Shown: in pieces, positions 9,901 to 22,758 of the stretch
Layout: the number at the start of each line of letters is the position of its first letter
Numbering within the stretch: the stretch's first letter is position 1
Assembly: GCA_951230915.1 (NCBI GenBank)
Contig: OX579639.1
Coordinates: forward strand, 9,424,001 to 9,488,000
Origin: Antitrichia curtipendula
Lineage: Eukaryota > Streptophyta > Bryopsida > Hypnales > Leucodontaceae
DNA length: 64,000 bases
Direction: 5' to 3'
Notes under the pieces: generated by a model
The model's database searches: none
What the model saw: the letters and a program-made list of their open reading frames with translations, nothing else
Told to the model about the DNA's origin: nothing
Translations under genes and position numbers: made by a program

Positions 9901-11340
9901 TAATTTCAATGTCACACGGATTTAGTCTTTGAATTCATTTCACTCACATACATTTTGTGCTTCCATTTGTAATGTTCTACGTTTGTTTATGTCGTTGTAT
10001 TAGTTCATCTTAGCATCCATTCATAGTGCAAATTGAATTTGATTGTTTGCCTGCAGTATATCCATTTATTAAAGTCATTCTGGATTAGCAACTCTCTCAA
10101 ATACTTACAGATATTTTTCCCTAAACACTACATTTCAGCTCAAATCGTCCAAAATTTAAGGAAGTTCTTCATTTGAAGTCTACATGATTTCAATCTTCAC
10201 TTCGTTTATAAATTTGTTGCACACTCTGTTTGCTTTATCTTTGGTTAATGCATTGAGAATATATCTATTATGAATGGATGTTCTCGGAGTACATTTCTTT
10301 TCTCTTCAGTACGTGAATAAATTCACGATAATTTTGAATTTTTCCTTCATCTATTGGATACACATTTATGTCTGCATATTTTGTAAGAATATCAAATGGT
10401 TCTATTCGGATTAACGTTGTGATAATATTCAGAGGTACCTTAGTTTATTTTAAGGAACTCTCACCGTAGAAAGGGAGAATTCACCCCCTCATTGCTCCAA
10501 CCAAGGATAAGTTAGAAAAATTGCTCCCTATTTTTAGACATGCTTTTTGGGTATTTTTTCATCACTCCTAATTAATTTGGGGCCTCTGCTTGCACAAATG
10601 AATCTAGAATTCCTAAAATTTTGTGGTGTATTTTAAATAAAAGATTCGAGTGTTTGTCCCTGGAATGAGGGTTCCGACTCACCTTAGCCCTCTTTCCGTG
10701 GCCATTGTGTAACAACAGGCATAGGGTATCAACGGCTAGTGGATGACAACGGTCATAGGATTTCCACGGCTATAGGATACCTACTCAATTTATTCCATGA
10801 ATCATCTGTGTTTGTCATTTAATCGCCTTGTGTTGCCTATTATTGTGATCAGTTTTTTCTCACACAATCGACCTACTTCACGGAAATAGGGCCCTACTAT
10901 TTCACTTTTTTTTCTATTTTTACTTGTTTTTTTCCTTAGATTTTATCTTCTACTTTTACTTTTATAGAATATGTCCATTTTGGTGGTCACGAGGCTTGCA
11001 AAAGTACGCTCACCGCTCTGTGCTCTACGCTCACTGCATGCAAAATAGCATCGTCCTAACAATAACAACCTCTTGCAACCGCCCTTCAAATGCATAAGTT
11101 GTGGAAAACAGTTCCAAATGCGATTGTTGGGGATTGGCAAGGAAAGGCGCCTAATGTACACCTTGTTCATGCTTAGGTCAAATTTATACCGCTAGAAATA
11201 AGGCGTCTTTGAGCCATTCCAAAATACTTCCATCAACTCTGAGAACAAACGCTATCAACCATCCGATGGATCATTCATGCTTCAGTTGTGCCCTTTGATC
11301 TACTGATGCCTCTTAGATTTGACTTCTAATTTCTTTCAAA
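9901..11340. other. AT-rich non-coding stretch with a possible MITE
   Basis: No gene is recognised. About 10466-10705 has imperfectly inverted ends (GAAAGGGAGAATTCACCCCC on the left; the complement of TCATTCC...GAGGGCTAAGG on the right) and resembles the 61614-61799 MITE over its first 60 bp. The remainder may include the 3' end of the ParB/methylase transcript. Confidence 0.35.
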
Positions 11341-12500
11341 GATGAGTGATAACGAGATGTGCAATATTTGGATTTCCTTGAGGCCAAATTATCAAGGGAG
11401 GAGAATATTGAGGTTGATTTCATCTCTTGGACTAGCAATGGGGACGATGGTAACTTGCTTCTACCTTTGAGTGTTGATGATGCTAACTATTTAGATTTCT
11501 TTGAAGCCAATTTATTGGCAAAGAAAAATAATGAGGCTCCAAATGCTGATGCCTTCTCTTTTAGTGAGGCCTAAGATGATGGTGTGTTGCCTCTGGCTTG
11601 GAGCAATGAAGCCATGCAAAATTGATGGATTTCATCGAGGTTGATGTAAAAGACAATGAGGCTCATGTTGATATATTCTCAGATAACATAGTTGATATGA
11701 TCTCTGAGTCCACTTCCAATACTATTGAGGTCATGTACGGGTCTCTATTGGTGGAGACTCATGTTGCATTTGATTTGAACTCTTGGAGCCAGAATATCAA
11801 TGTAGGAGAGTTTTGCCGTCATGGAATATTTCAATTGGTTAAAGAGGGAAAATTAAGAATTTAAGACTAATAATGCTCACTGCTTGCCTTGTGCAAATTT
11901 TCAACAAGGTGGGTATGATGTGGAAATTTCATTGGTCTGGCAATGAGAGAAATCTAAGAGAAATCTCTACTACTACCAACCAATATTAATTTAGTGAGTG
12001 CGGATCCACCTAATGTAATCTAAATGCACGAGAATTTTGCCACTGTGGCATGTTTTGATTGGTTAAGCAATCAAATGAATAAAATAGCTGAACTTTTCTA
12101 CATTGACATTATGTCTAATAATTGCAAGGTAGGCCAAATTATCAAGAATAATCACACGTCAAATACTAACTTTGCCGCCTATGGCTCAATAGGTCCTATC
12201 TAGATATTATTCTCGATAACTTGGGTTGCTTTGCAATTACCTAGTCTATAACGACACATTGGTGGATCCATTCAGCATGAACTATGGAGATGCTACTGTC
12301 AAATGGATATGGATATGGATATGGCCCGCAAGAAATTTATGCGGTTGGTAGTCCTAATGCAGCCATTGGTTTAGAGTCTTCTTCATCTAGTGCCGGCTCA
12401 ACCATCATGTTTGTTAATCCATCCCTTCAATTCTCATCCCTCAGTAGTGTTTTGATTTTCATTGGAACAAGGATGATGAAGCGGAGGTTGACATAGAGAT
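11341..12500 (+). pseudogene. Coding-like, internally repetitive fragment, family unknown
   Basis: Open stretches at 11359-11574, 11622-11864 and 12284-12496 have protein-like composition but are separated by stops and frame changes. Similar acidic motifs recur (YLDFLEAKL, YLDFFEANL, MDFIEVDV), which suggests a repeated unit of about 50-80 residues in the ancestor. No domain is recognised. It may be a decayed gene or transposon ORF, and I am unsure it was ever coding. Confidence 0.25.
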
Positions 12501-14800
12501 GACCCCTTGGACTTACTAGAGAATATCAATTAAATCTAGCTAGTGTGTTTTAATTGTTTCCAAATGTATAGTAGGGTAGTTGCAAGAAACACTTGTCCTA
12601 TTCTTTGTCCCCTTGCCCTTGGACGGATACTTTTTGGCTCATAACTTTTGCATACTTTGTCCAGTTGGTGTGAAATTTGGAGTGAAGGTACTCAAGGTAG
12701 TAACAAAAGTTTCAAACATTCCATAATTTTTTGAATATTTTAAAAATTAGTTTACTATTTTTAAGTTGCTCCCGATTGGGTGTCTACCTTGGGCATTTTG
12801 GGGGGTTTTAGTCCTATTTTCGACCCAAAAATATGAATTGGAAGCCACAAATTGGACATGAAGGGGGTTTAGGGTCCTTACAAGGATTGACGAGGATATT
12901 TTGTGAAAAAAAGAATACTAGAGTTGTTCACAAGGGCACAATGTCAATGCGACCATCCTTTGCATAGAAGTTGTAGAGGAAAAAAATTCGGAAGGAAATT
13001 TTTGGTGCAATGAGAGGCTTTTGTTGTCAATAAAAATGATTTTTTTGGGGGGAAATTTTCTGAATTTTTTCCCCATTTTTTAAAAATGAAAAGGGACACA
13101 AATCCTTTTTCTACTATTTTCTGGCATTTTTGGGCAACAGTGCCTTCGGTAGTACCCCGCAACAATCCACAGTACTACAAAGTACTCATAAGCTCTTTGC
13201 AGCAGCACTTCATTCTCGTAGTATTTATTGCTTGTCATAAAATGTCAAAATCCACCTATCGAAATCGCAGCCCACCTAAAATTCGAAACCAACAGTGGAG
13301 ATTGCTATTGCGGCGCGTTGGCATGGTACTTGTAGTATTGATAGTACTGCCAGTCCTATGCCCCGAAAACGCATTTTTGGCCAAGAACCGTGAAGTGTTT
13401 CTTGCAACTTTCCAGTATATAAAGATTGAGAGCATTTGATGGACATGAATATTCTTACTAGTATCTAGTATTGTTGCTATTTTGGAAGCAATTTATATTC
13501 CTAGCATTCTCTGTGCAAATAATGGATACTCTAAGTGAACTCCCCGAGCGTGCGAACAAAACTTTGGACCTTCTATGTTTTTTTTTAATATTGAATTTTA
13601 ATTATATATATATATATATGAATAGATACTCTTACTTTGAAAATTTATGTTTTGAATTATCGATATTTTTATTTGTTAATAATAATTAGTTACAAATTTT
13701 TGAAGTAAAAAGATACACTATAGAATTGAAAAATAACTTTCACATCCCTATATTATATAAGAAAAAATTGTTTAAAAAGTGAACAAATTTTTTCTAAAAA
13801 TAACTCTCTATTGAAAGCTCATTTTGAGTTGAATATTGATTCAATGGTCATCTAAATGTGTTCTCTATAATTGTTTGAGTTAAAAAACATGCCATTTTAG
13901 TTCATTTTCAACTTCTTCTAGAAATCACTTTATATTTTATTTGAGTTGGAAATTTTGTCAATAGAAACCTATAGTCATTATCAAACAATGCTCCAAAGTT
14001 TAGGTTGAAATTATACTTTATTAGAAACCACTTGTTTGCATATGGTTTGTTGTAGTAGAACTAAGTGCACCCTCCGAGAAGTCGAGTTGAAATAAACCTA
14101 ATTTGAAGGAAATTCAAGTTTCTAGTTCTTATCTACAATTTCCATTAAAATGACAGTTTCATGTAGTTTGGGCGTCTTGGACAAATTATTTGTTAGATTG
14201 ACAATATTCATTCCTATATAAATGCAATGAATGGTCCTTACTAAACACCAAGTCATGAGCTAAAGTGTTGATTATAAGAAGCTATTTATCTCATTTAGGT
14301 GGTCCAAGTTCTATTTCCATTGAATTTGTATGAGTAGCTATGAAATATACATGACTTAGTGTTTCTCACTAAACTTTGAAGACAGAAAAGTTGTAACAAC
14401 CAATTAGCCCCCTATCCAAAATTGTGATTAGTGCCTGGCACGTTAGTAGAAAAAAAATTGGTCTTATCCACTATCAATTTTTTCAACTCATTCTGTGTTT
14501 TTAAAAGACATTTTGTTACAAAATTTAATAATAAAATGACACCAACAAACACAATATTATATATATAATGGAATTGAAAATATATTAATGACTATAAATA
14601 AATGCACTTGTTGTGCAAATGACTACATGCAAAACATATAAAATACTTCCAATACAAATATAAATCCAACTATAATATTGCAATCCATACCATCATGTAC
14701 TCTATAACAAGTGATATAAAATTACTTAAAATTGTCTATGATTATGCAATAACATTACCATAAGAATACTAACTATCAAACTTAATTTGAAGTATCTCCA
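12501..14800. other. AT-rich intergenic DNA
   Basis: No supported gene. The stretch holds a short (TA)n run near 13606-13619 and long T/A-rich stretches. An open frame at 13086-13439 has no recognisable domain and is probably chance. Confidence 0.4.
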
Positions 14801-14817
14801 CAATACACAGTACATAC

Positions 14818-15323
14818 TCAATCGGAGTTATACAAAGACGAAATCCCGTTAATGATATGAACTTGAGCTCCAGGGATTCTAGAGACACACTCTACTTTGT
14901 CCTTGACCTTAGACCTCCATGCTGTGATGAGAGAATTTGTATCCTCCCAAACAAGTTCTTTAGCAGAGTCCCAACCACTGTAAATTCTTGAACATTTTGC
15001 CTTCGTGATGTTAATTGAAAGTATTGAATCATGATACAATTTAGATGCTCTAAATTTGTGAAAGGGTCAGACAAAGCTTTGGCAATCCATACAGGTTTCG
15101 TATCACCATTAGCTGATTAAAGGGTGACAAAAAAATCTTTCTGAACAACACGACCCACCCAGAAAGATGACAACATGCAACCGCGACATTGACCCACAAA
15201 GACATTATCCTCAACAAACTCCTTACGGTGTCGGATAGAGAGGAGCGTGCTTAGGGAACACACATGATGTTTGGCTGCAAGTTGGTGAGTGTAGATGGAA
15301 GATATCTGCACTTGAATCTTCAC
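14818..15323 (-). pseudogene. Frameshifted coding-like fragment, unknown transposon or gene
   Basis: Read on the minus strand, three consecutive pieces in different frames have protein character: ...VFVGQCRGCMLSSFWVGRVV (about 15250-15120), then KPVWIAKALSDPFTNLEHLN (about 15100-15035), then SRIYSGWDSAKELVWEDTNS...AWRSKVKDKVE...VHIINGISSL (about 14985-14821). The order and spacing suggest one ancestral domain broken by at least two frameshifts. I cannot name the family. It may be the C-terminal part of a transposon protein like others in this region. Confidence 0.3.
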
Positions 15324-15860
15324 TTGGTCTTCAAAGTCTTCAAACTTGAATCTTCACCCGATCTCCAACCATCTTATCATATGGTGGCTCTATAGGGCCA
15401 AAGGTAAAGGTGTGTGATAAGAAACAAAGCCTCGGACGGATAAAACGGGACAGCCAAACCACAAGTTGGCCGTCTGATAAATTGGTTCCTAAATTTCAAA
15501 CCCACGGTGACCAAGAAGCGCCTTTCACTAGTAGGAACGACATAAAAGAACGACCATGTGGATGATCAATCCCACTTTGTCACCACAAATATAAAACGGG
15601 GTTATTATTGGATACCCACATAACCTGCACCATTGTTTACGATGCAAAATTAAAAACAACAAGCCTCCAAAACCAGCTAGGAATAACAATAAAAACACAA
15701 CGAGCCACAAGCCACAACACACGAATCTTCAATCTTTTTGTCTTGAAGTCTTGATTTCTTCAAAAATCTTCAAACCTCCTCCAATTCCAATTCCTTCTTC
15801 TTAACTAAACTTTGGTCTGATGGCACGGCTACTCTACAAACTCAAATGAGATGTTTAATA
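15324..15860. other. Non-coding gap
   Basis: It contains several CTTCAAA/TCTTCACC-type short direct repeats (15300-15360 and 15725-15790) but no recognisable gene. Confidence 0.35.
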
Positions 15861-16486
15861 CTCCCTCCGTCCCAAAATGATCTTCCGGTTGGCCTTATTT
15901 TCTTGTCCCAAAATGATCTTCCTCCTGTGACTAGGACAAATAGCCCACGAAATGAAATCCCTTTGTAATAGACAATAGATTTAGTCAAGGCGGCCATCAT
16001 GACAATAACAAGTAGCCGGGCCCATGCAATCAATAAATATAGAGTACTTTAATCAGTGGAAACTCCCCTAGTGCTTTGAATGGGAGGTATAGGCGGAGAT
16101 CATGGCTTGCGGTTACTCGGAAATATCTGTGCTTGTTATATTGTTGGGCTCCTTCAATTAAAAAATTAAAAGGTCACGTAGCGGGATTCACAGGTCACAC
16201 ACGCGGGAGTCACAGGTCACGTAGCGGGAAGACGAAAAGCCACAACAAATAGCGCGCGAAGTGTTCAATCCATTGGCCACTGGTGCTCCTCCCCAAAGGC
16301 CCTAAAAAACCACTTTTCAAATCTCTATAACTTTTAATTGAAAAAGAATCTCAAGCTCAAATTGGAAGGACAATTGGAGAGTATTGACCTTTATTTTTAG
16401 TTCAAAACGGAATTGAAAAATATTAATTTTTGACCTTAATCCAGAACATTTAGTCGAACAAGAAGATCATTTTGGGACGGAGGGAG
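15861..16486. mobile_element. Mariner/Stowaway-type non-autonomous element
   Basis: A 626-bp element starts CTCCCTCCGTCCCAAAATGA and ends with the complementary CATTTTGGGACGGAGGGAG. It is flanked by TA on both sides (15859-15860 and 16487-16488). CTCCCTCCGTCCC termini with a TA target duplication define the plant Stowaway/mariner-like group. A second internal copy of the end motif (TCCCAAAATGATCTTCC at about 15905) shows subterminal repetition. No transposase is encoded. Confidence 0.88.
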
Positions 16487-16489
16487 TAG

Positions 16490-17200
16490 CTTTTTGGAAA
16501 GCTTACACAAATCTCTACTTCTCCTCTAAAAATCAACTCAAACTAACACTCTGTCCATATTTTATAGTCACTCAAAGTTTCGGTCTTGAGAATTGAAGGC
16601 AGCAGACCCTCCTTCACTTCCACACTCATAAACCACTCATACATGCTTCAAATACAACAAATGATAGCTTCATAGAAATCTTACAAAAGTCTCCACATCC
16701 TCTCCAAATTTCAACTTAAACTAACATTGTGTGCATTTGTTATGGTCGCTCGAAGTCTTTGTCCATTCAATTGGGAGGCAGCAGACCTTCTTCCTCTCTA
16801 ATTAGCACAAATCTCAACTCACAACTTCAATTCAAGCAAGAGAGGACATTTTTGAAAGACAAAAACATGATCTCAAATCCACCAATTTTCATTCCAAAAT
16901 TTGTAAAACTCCACATACAATAGTCCTCCAAACATTCAGGTCTTGCCAACTACAACGAGAGAGAAGATGAATAGTGTGCACATTTTTCTCTACCTTATCA
17001 ACAACTCCCTACTTTATAAGCAAGTGGCAATCAGTCCTTAACTTGCTCCTAAGGCTAACTTTTAACTATTGACCAGTTGACCTTCCTATTTGGCCCCACA
17101 ACTATATCTTTATCTTTAACTTAGAAGGAAAATCACTTCAAAGTTCACCTAGAAGGCAAACATTTTCATCCTTTCCTTCTACAACTATAACCACACAAAA
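16490..17200. repeat. Diverged ~170-bp direct duplication and flanking AT-rich DNA
   Basis: Two related segments, about 16520-16625 and 16700-16795, share an order of motifs: CAACT(C/T)AAACTAACA, then GTCACTC/GTCGCTCGAAG, then GGCAGCAGACC. They lie next to the 3' end of the decayed transposon ORF and may be its subterminal region. The remainder up to 17200 shows no gene. Confidence 0.4.
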
Positions 17201-17286
17201 TTATTTCTATAAATACTCCAAACATGGATATAAACACTAACATCAAACTAATGTCTAATAGAGGTAAAAAACTAGAATTTCAAGAC

Positions 17287-20200
17287 AATCTTCACTCCAT
17301 CTTCAAGAATTTGAGAATGCGCTTGATAGTCGCAGCGATAAATTCTGCACGACTCGCCTTCGTTAAGGGATTAACCGGCCCTTCTAACCATCGCTGGTGG
17401 CCACGACTCCCCTTGATCGGCCTGACCATACAATAATATTGGTCGATGTTTAGACCTTCAAAACACCCTTCAAATGTCACTTCACGGCTACCGGGTTCAA
17501 CACATCCAACTTGTAACAAGATTACCAACGCACGAGCATCCTGCTGAAGGTTTCCATGCCACCGCTGCTCAATACAAGGCTGTTTTGGCGGTCGAGAAGG
17601 CCCAGCTTCATCTCATGGATGCACAAATGGCAATGGCAATTCCTGTGGCAGAAGCGACTCATCCGGCAGTTGCAACAATGAAAATTCAAGTTCAGCCTCC
17701 GGTTGAGGCTCCCCATCTTGAGACTCAGAAAAAACCCTCCAATTCGACATTCTAAATCTAAAGTAGGAAACAAAACCACTACTGGATTTCAATGAAGCTC
17801 TAAGGCAAAATCGACCTCTTATATAGATGTTATACACCTCTCGGAACAGCGTCACCTTGAAGCTACTCCATAAAACATAATATAATATGTTTTTACACCA
17901 TGGACAAATTTACAACAGGACAACGGACCTTGCCATGGTCATCAAGTTTGTCTTCTTTGGTTGCTTGGACTCAAGTAAATGGCCAGAGGCCATCTTTCAA
18001 CGCTTCAAATGGTTCAAAAGGCTCCATCAAGCATGCTTTCACCGCCCGCCAATAGAACACCAAATGCTTGAAACATCTCCTATACTCTCTACTCCCGTCT
18101 TCATTGCATAATGCCTCCCAATATTTAATGAACCCGGATATTTTCTTATAGAAATGTCGTCCACGCCCTACATTGGAAGGTGGGCAACAAACACCGATTC
18201 CTTATAAGGCCATACACTCCATCTTTCTGAGTCTTATCAGCACATTTTTATCCCTTTTTTTCCTGGGAGCTAGTCACTATCCGTGCAATACCTTTTGATA
18301 CTTTATGATCGAAACACCTGCCAAATTCAGGTAGAACTTGAATTGTTGTGCCTTGATATGCTCAACAAGTGCTTCATCCCCTTCTAAAATAGAGTCTTCT
18401 ATGAAGGCTTTGAAATCTGATATGGTGATACCTCCTTAATCAAGTGAGGAATTGTATGCACAGAATCCACATCCATGAAGGACTCTATGAAGATTGGGGT
18501 GGTAGGAATTTTAGTTTTCTTCAACTATATGCTCCATCTCCCAAACAAAGCATCCATGTCGTCAAACATGTGACCAACCAACACGAAACCTACTTAAACT
18601 TCTTGGAAGATCTTCTTTGCAATGAAGAGGGACCAAAACATGAACACATAACGGTTTTTGTTGCTTCCTGTGGCGTTGCCCATTTGAATATTCAAAATTG
18701 AAGGAAGGGAGTCATTGCAATTGGGACATTGGGCACTAGCCGAAGTTTGTAATGATTTGCACATTCCAATTCCTTTCAAAACCACTTGAAATATAAAAAT
18801 GGAGCCCAACCCAACAAATACTTCCTGGGAAGAATACTTTGGAGGGAGTTCCAAGTCTTGCAAAAGCTTCGCTAATGACCCTACTATGTAATTTAAGCCG
18901 TGAAGGAAGATATTAAGACCGTAATGCCCGTAATGCACATTGCCATAGCCATGAGCAATCATTCCAGTTATTGATACTGGCAACTTTGTGAGTCCGTCAA
19001 GTTGCATACTCTTGTGGGAAAACATTGGAGACATTGTTTTTGCATGATCCATTTTGTCATGCATGATGGTCAAGCATTCGTGAGGGTAGGCACTTGACCT
19101 ATACCGGTTTGCATAATAGTTATCTCAATGAGCCCAAGCGCATGCATTATGTTTTTCCAATAGATGGTCCCATTTCCGTTGTAATCTAGTAGGAGCGATC
19201 CTTCTTTATGCATGATATCTATCACAATTAGCACAACAAACAAAATTATTTCCAGACTTCTTCACAGAGTATTCAGAAAAGTTCAATTTTTGAATTTTAT
19301 TGATATTAGAAGTGGATACTTTTTTCAATCCAAATATAGCATTTGTTGCTTTGACTTCGGAAAGTGTTTCTTTTCATGTGAAGGGGACCAGCAAAACCTT
19401 CGATACCACCTTCTCTTCTAAAGGAAGAGTGTACGTGCAATGTAGCATATGGTCAGTCAACTTCTCAAGCACTCACTTCAATGTCACGCCAGCCTGCAGA
19501 GTATGCTTTTGAGCTTTTTGCGTGCCAAATTTCCATGCGATTGAGCTTGATCACCTTTGGTAGCATATCTTTAAAATCAATAGAAGGTGGATTCTAAAAC
19601 ACCTACTATATGTCACCATGGCGCCATACAAACATCAATACTTTCAAAAGTAACAACCCTCTTGCCCTGAGCATCATGGTGGACTAGTCGATGCACATCC
19701 AATTTTATGTGGTAGCAAAATTTGAAGGGTTGTCTTGAGGTACATCCGTTTACAAAAAGCTTGAATCTTCTCTCTTGAAAAAGGTTGGACACAATTGCTC
19801 GAACAACACACCTTGTTTAGTATAGAATTGATAGACTCTTGAGTGAATAGGTCGTTGACTTTTACAGAAAATTGTGGTGGCGGAGGATTCTTCACATTCA
19901 ATGCTTGTATACGGTCTTGAACCTGACGAAGATGGCTATGACAATCTTGCCTATCAACAATTGTACTTGTCTTAAGCCTTGTGATCACTTTAGCTTGTTC
20001 CATTAAAAATCACCCGGTCAATGAGACATGCATGAAGTGAGTACTTCTAGTCTTCTAGAACGTCTACAGGTTGTGGGGATTTGGAGATTTGTACCGTGAC
20101 AAGAGAACCTCCTAGAGGACCATTGCTACCTATAACATGTTCGAAATTCATACTATGACAAATATCTTTAGCCACCAGCTACCTATTGGCACTCAGCAGG

Positions 20201-20540
20201 ATTACAATCTTAGTGCTCTAGAGTCGTCTCAAGATACCATCACATTTAAGAATGTTGATGTCTTGTACCAGCAAGTTTTCCAATTTGTCTTCATCAAAAG
20301 AATACTCTTCATCAGGCTGCCTAAAGGCATTCATCATTTTTGGGCGCAAAAAGCAATGAAGTTATTCATGGTTATAAAAGTCCAATTTTTCTTGCACATG
20401 GTTATCAACATATTCAACTTGAGTCAAGTTGAATTCATCCTCAAAGATATGGGACTGTCAGCATCCCCTATGAGAGACTATACAAATCAAAGTTTTTGTT
20501 TGTTGACTGATCACATACAACTTGTAAATTTTTTAATCGA
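17287..20540 (-). pseudogene. Decayed transposon ORF with DUF7869-like core
   Basis: Minus-strand pieces in changing frames form a recognisable linear order. The N-terminal part is about 20540-20230 (acidic, DEEYSFDEDKLENLLVQD) and 20003-19674 (KVCCSSNCVQPFSREKIQAF). The core is 19073-18594 (DKMDHAKTMSPMFSHK, ITGMIAHGYGNVHYGHYGL, ILNIQMGNATGSNKNRYVF). The signature VGHMFDDMDALFGRWS at about 18585-18525 corresponds to VGHTHDDIDA...FGRWS in plant mobile-element proteins with a DUF7869-type domain (family name from memory). It continues through DFKAFIEDSILEGDEALVEH (about 18420-18350), GRGRHFYKKISGFIKYWEAL (about 18165-18105) and MVRPIKGSRGHQRWLEGPVN...SRAEFIAATIKRI near 17420-17300. Stops and frameshifts are numerous, so it is inactive. 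Confidence 0.65.
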
Positions 20541-21150
20541 CTAGACCTGACCTCACTGCATATGTTCAAGAACATTACTCATGTTGACCGTAACTATCCA
20601 TATCTTCAGAGTGAGTAGTGTCAGCTTGAGTCGTATTAAATTTGGTGTCTACCATGCAGAAATGTAGAGTTAATGAACGTAGTCCAAGTTCAAAATAACT
20701 TATAACATGTATGATATCCATCACTCAAGGATGGTACCAAAACTTTAACTTGACCCGAGTTAAATACTATATTGACTACAACATCTATTTAGAACGGTAT
20801 TTTCAAATTGAAGCGACTTCCAAAAAATGAATACATGTTTTCTCCCATGCTTCCAACATATGATTGTACCTAATTTTTAAGTCAACTCAAGTTGAAAAAA
20901 AAAAAATTTACCATTGTATACAAAACATTCAACTTCAATCGAGTTATAAAGGTGACTACTATTTGTTTTCTTAGTTTCTTGTCTATGTATGGAACATAAT
21001 CTACTAGTTTATTACATAAGATCCTAGTCATGTGGCCTAAGAAATAAGTTATTTACTGGCCATGATTTAGCTCAGGCAGAGTTGAAACTAATGGTTTATT
21101 TCCTATAAGATGTATTGCAGTTACTTTAACACAATTCGAGTTAAAATTTG
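20410..21150. repeat. Scattered AACTCGAGTT-like palindromes
   Basis: At least six degenerate copies of a TTNAACTYGAGTTNAA-type motif occur: TTGAGTCAAGTTGAA (about 20420), TTAACTTGACCCGAGTTAAA (about 20746), GTCAACTCAAGTTGAA (about 20882), TCAACTTCAATCGAGTTATA (about 20929), CAGGCAGAGTTGAAACT (about 21074) and TTAACACAATTCGAGTTAAA (about 21125). They begin where the decayed DUF7869-type ORF ends, so they may be its subterminal repeat array. That link is inference. Confidence 0.45.
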
Positions 21151-21353
21151 ATTCTACATTTCATAGAGTGCTTGAACAAAACATTATTTTAATGGATTCT
21201 GATAATTGCGGTGAAGTTATCAAATAAGTACTTATACACACTCCACGACCAACAACCTAAGGCCTTGGAGATATCACATGAAGATAGATCTTAAATTACA
21301 AACAATAATACAAAAAAAAACTAGAACTTCAAGAGCATCACAAACAATGGTCA

Positions 21354-21515
21354 CATAATTCATAAAATCTAGAGTCAAGGATAGGATATGCAAGAAGATT
21401 CATAAAACATAATTCATAAAATCTAGAGTCAAGGATAGGATATGCAAGAAGATTCATAAAACATAATTCATAAAATCTAGAGTCAAGGATAGGATATGCA
21501 AGAAGATTCATAAAA
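21354..21515. repeat. Three tandem 54-bp repeats
   Basis: Three essentially identical copies of a 54-bp unit starting CATAATTCATAAAATCTAGA lie head to tail. The minus-strand open frame across them is a by-product of the unit length being divisible by three. Confidence 0.9.
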
Positions 21516-21776
21516 CCAAATCCCATGAATGCACAATACAGTGGCATAGAAGTCAATCACACCAGGCATAGGAGAAATACACTTTACATATCTATAGAAC
21601 ATATTAGGAACCCATGTGACTCAAAATACAACGAATATTGGAGGACAAATGTAGTGTGATTGAGGGATAACTATTGCATAGCAAGGCACATCAAACCCTA
21701 AATCTCGTGAAGTGAAGAGGCGGCAACAACCCTGATGAAACACAAAATGAATATGACCTAAAGCCCAAAGAGATGT

Positions 21777-21853
21777 AATGAAATGAGCTTAGAGAACACG
21801 CAAGTGAGCAAAGGAGACCTAATGAAATGAGCTTAGAGAGCACACAAGTGAGC
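21777..21853. repeat. Tandem pair of 33-bp repeats
   Basis: AATGAAATGAGCTTAGAGA followed by (A/G)CAC(G/A)CAAGTGAGC occurs at 21777-21809 and again at 21821-21853 with two mismatches. Confidence 0.75.
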
Positions 21854-21859
21854 CATACT

Positions 21860-22758
21860 ATGAAAACAGAAGCCGGTTTGTGAATGCAGAGGGCAACAAT
21901 GAGAAAGAAAAGTCTTCGTCACCGTGCATTTAATGCAAAGGAATATACAACTCAATTTAAGTCTTCCTTTGAAGCGACCCTTCTGTTTCCAAAAGGGGGC
22001 GAGCTTCATCCACTCCATTCATGCTTCACCTAAAACTCTACGCCTACACAAGCATCTCACTGTTTCACATATTCGTTGCCATATCCACGGGAAATAAAGC
22101 GTTACCAAACAAAACATGCAAATCTGATCCGACTGCCTAACCACAAACCAACCACATGTCCTTAGATGTCCAGATTTTATTTTAGAACCAACCATAATGA
22201 CCCAGGAAGAGAACATGTGAAGATCAAACCAATGGAAAGTGACCATAACCAAAGGAACCAGGCTACTGGTTTCAGTTGTCCGATTTACATGACCCTGGCC
22301 CTACGATAATAAAGTGGGGCTAAGTAACAAAGTTACCATTTCTATGACTTTCCTACTAATGAGGAAATCTGCAACTCTCAACATCTCCAAGCTGTAATCA
22401 GATTGGAAAACTACCTATGCAAAGCCTGGTGAGTTAGTTAATTCCAACCGAGAGACTACCTAGAACATGAAGGAAAAAAAAAATCCTAACTAAACTCGGG
22501 AACTATCTAAACTCAAGCAATCAACCTCCTGTTTGTACTAAACTAGTCTTCTAGAAATCTCAATCCAATCTAAATACTAAACGGTTCTCACATATCCGCT
22601 GGCATGTTCTGGTTTTGCATCAGTTCCATGTCTCACTATCTTGATAATGACAATATGCTACAAGAAAACACTAAAAATATTCACAAAGGAAGACGGGGAA
22701 TTCTGAAAATAACCAGTAAAGCACTTCAGAGTCCATCGCAAACTGCATCAGAATAGCA
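21860..22758. other. 3' flank of the ArfGAP gene
   Basis: No independent gene is recognised. The part nearest 22758 should contain the 3'UTR of the minus-strand ArfGAP gene; I could not place its poly(A) site. Confidence 0.4.

Noticed and set aside
20137..20544. Plus-strand 135-codon frame
   Set aside because: It is antisense to the decayed transposon coding sequence, whose minus-strand reading has family-like motifs.
21338..21556. Minus-strand 72-codon repetitive frame
   Set aside because: It is the translation of three 54-bp tandem repeats with no independent support.
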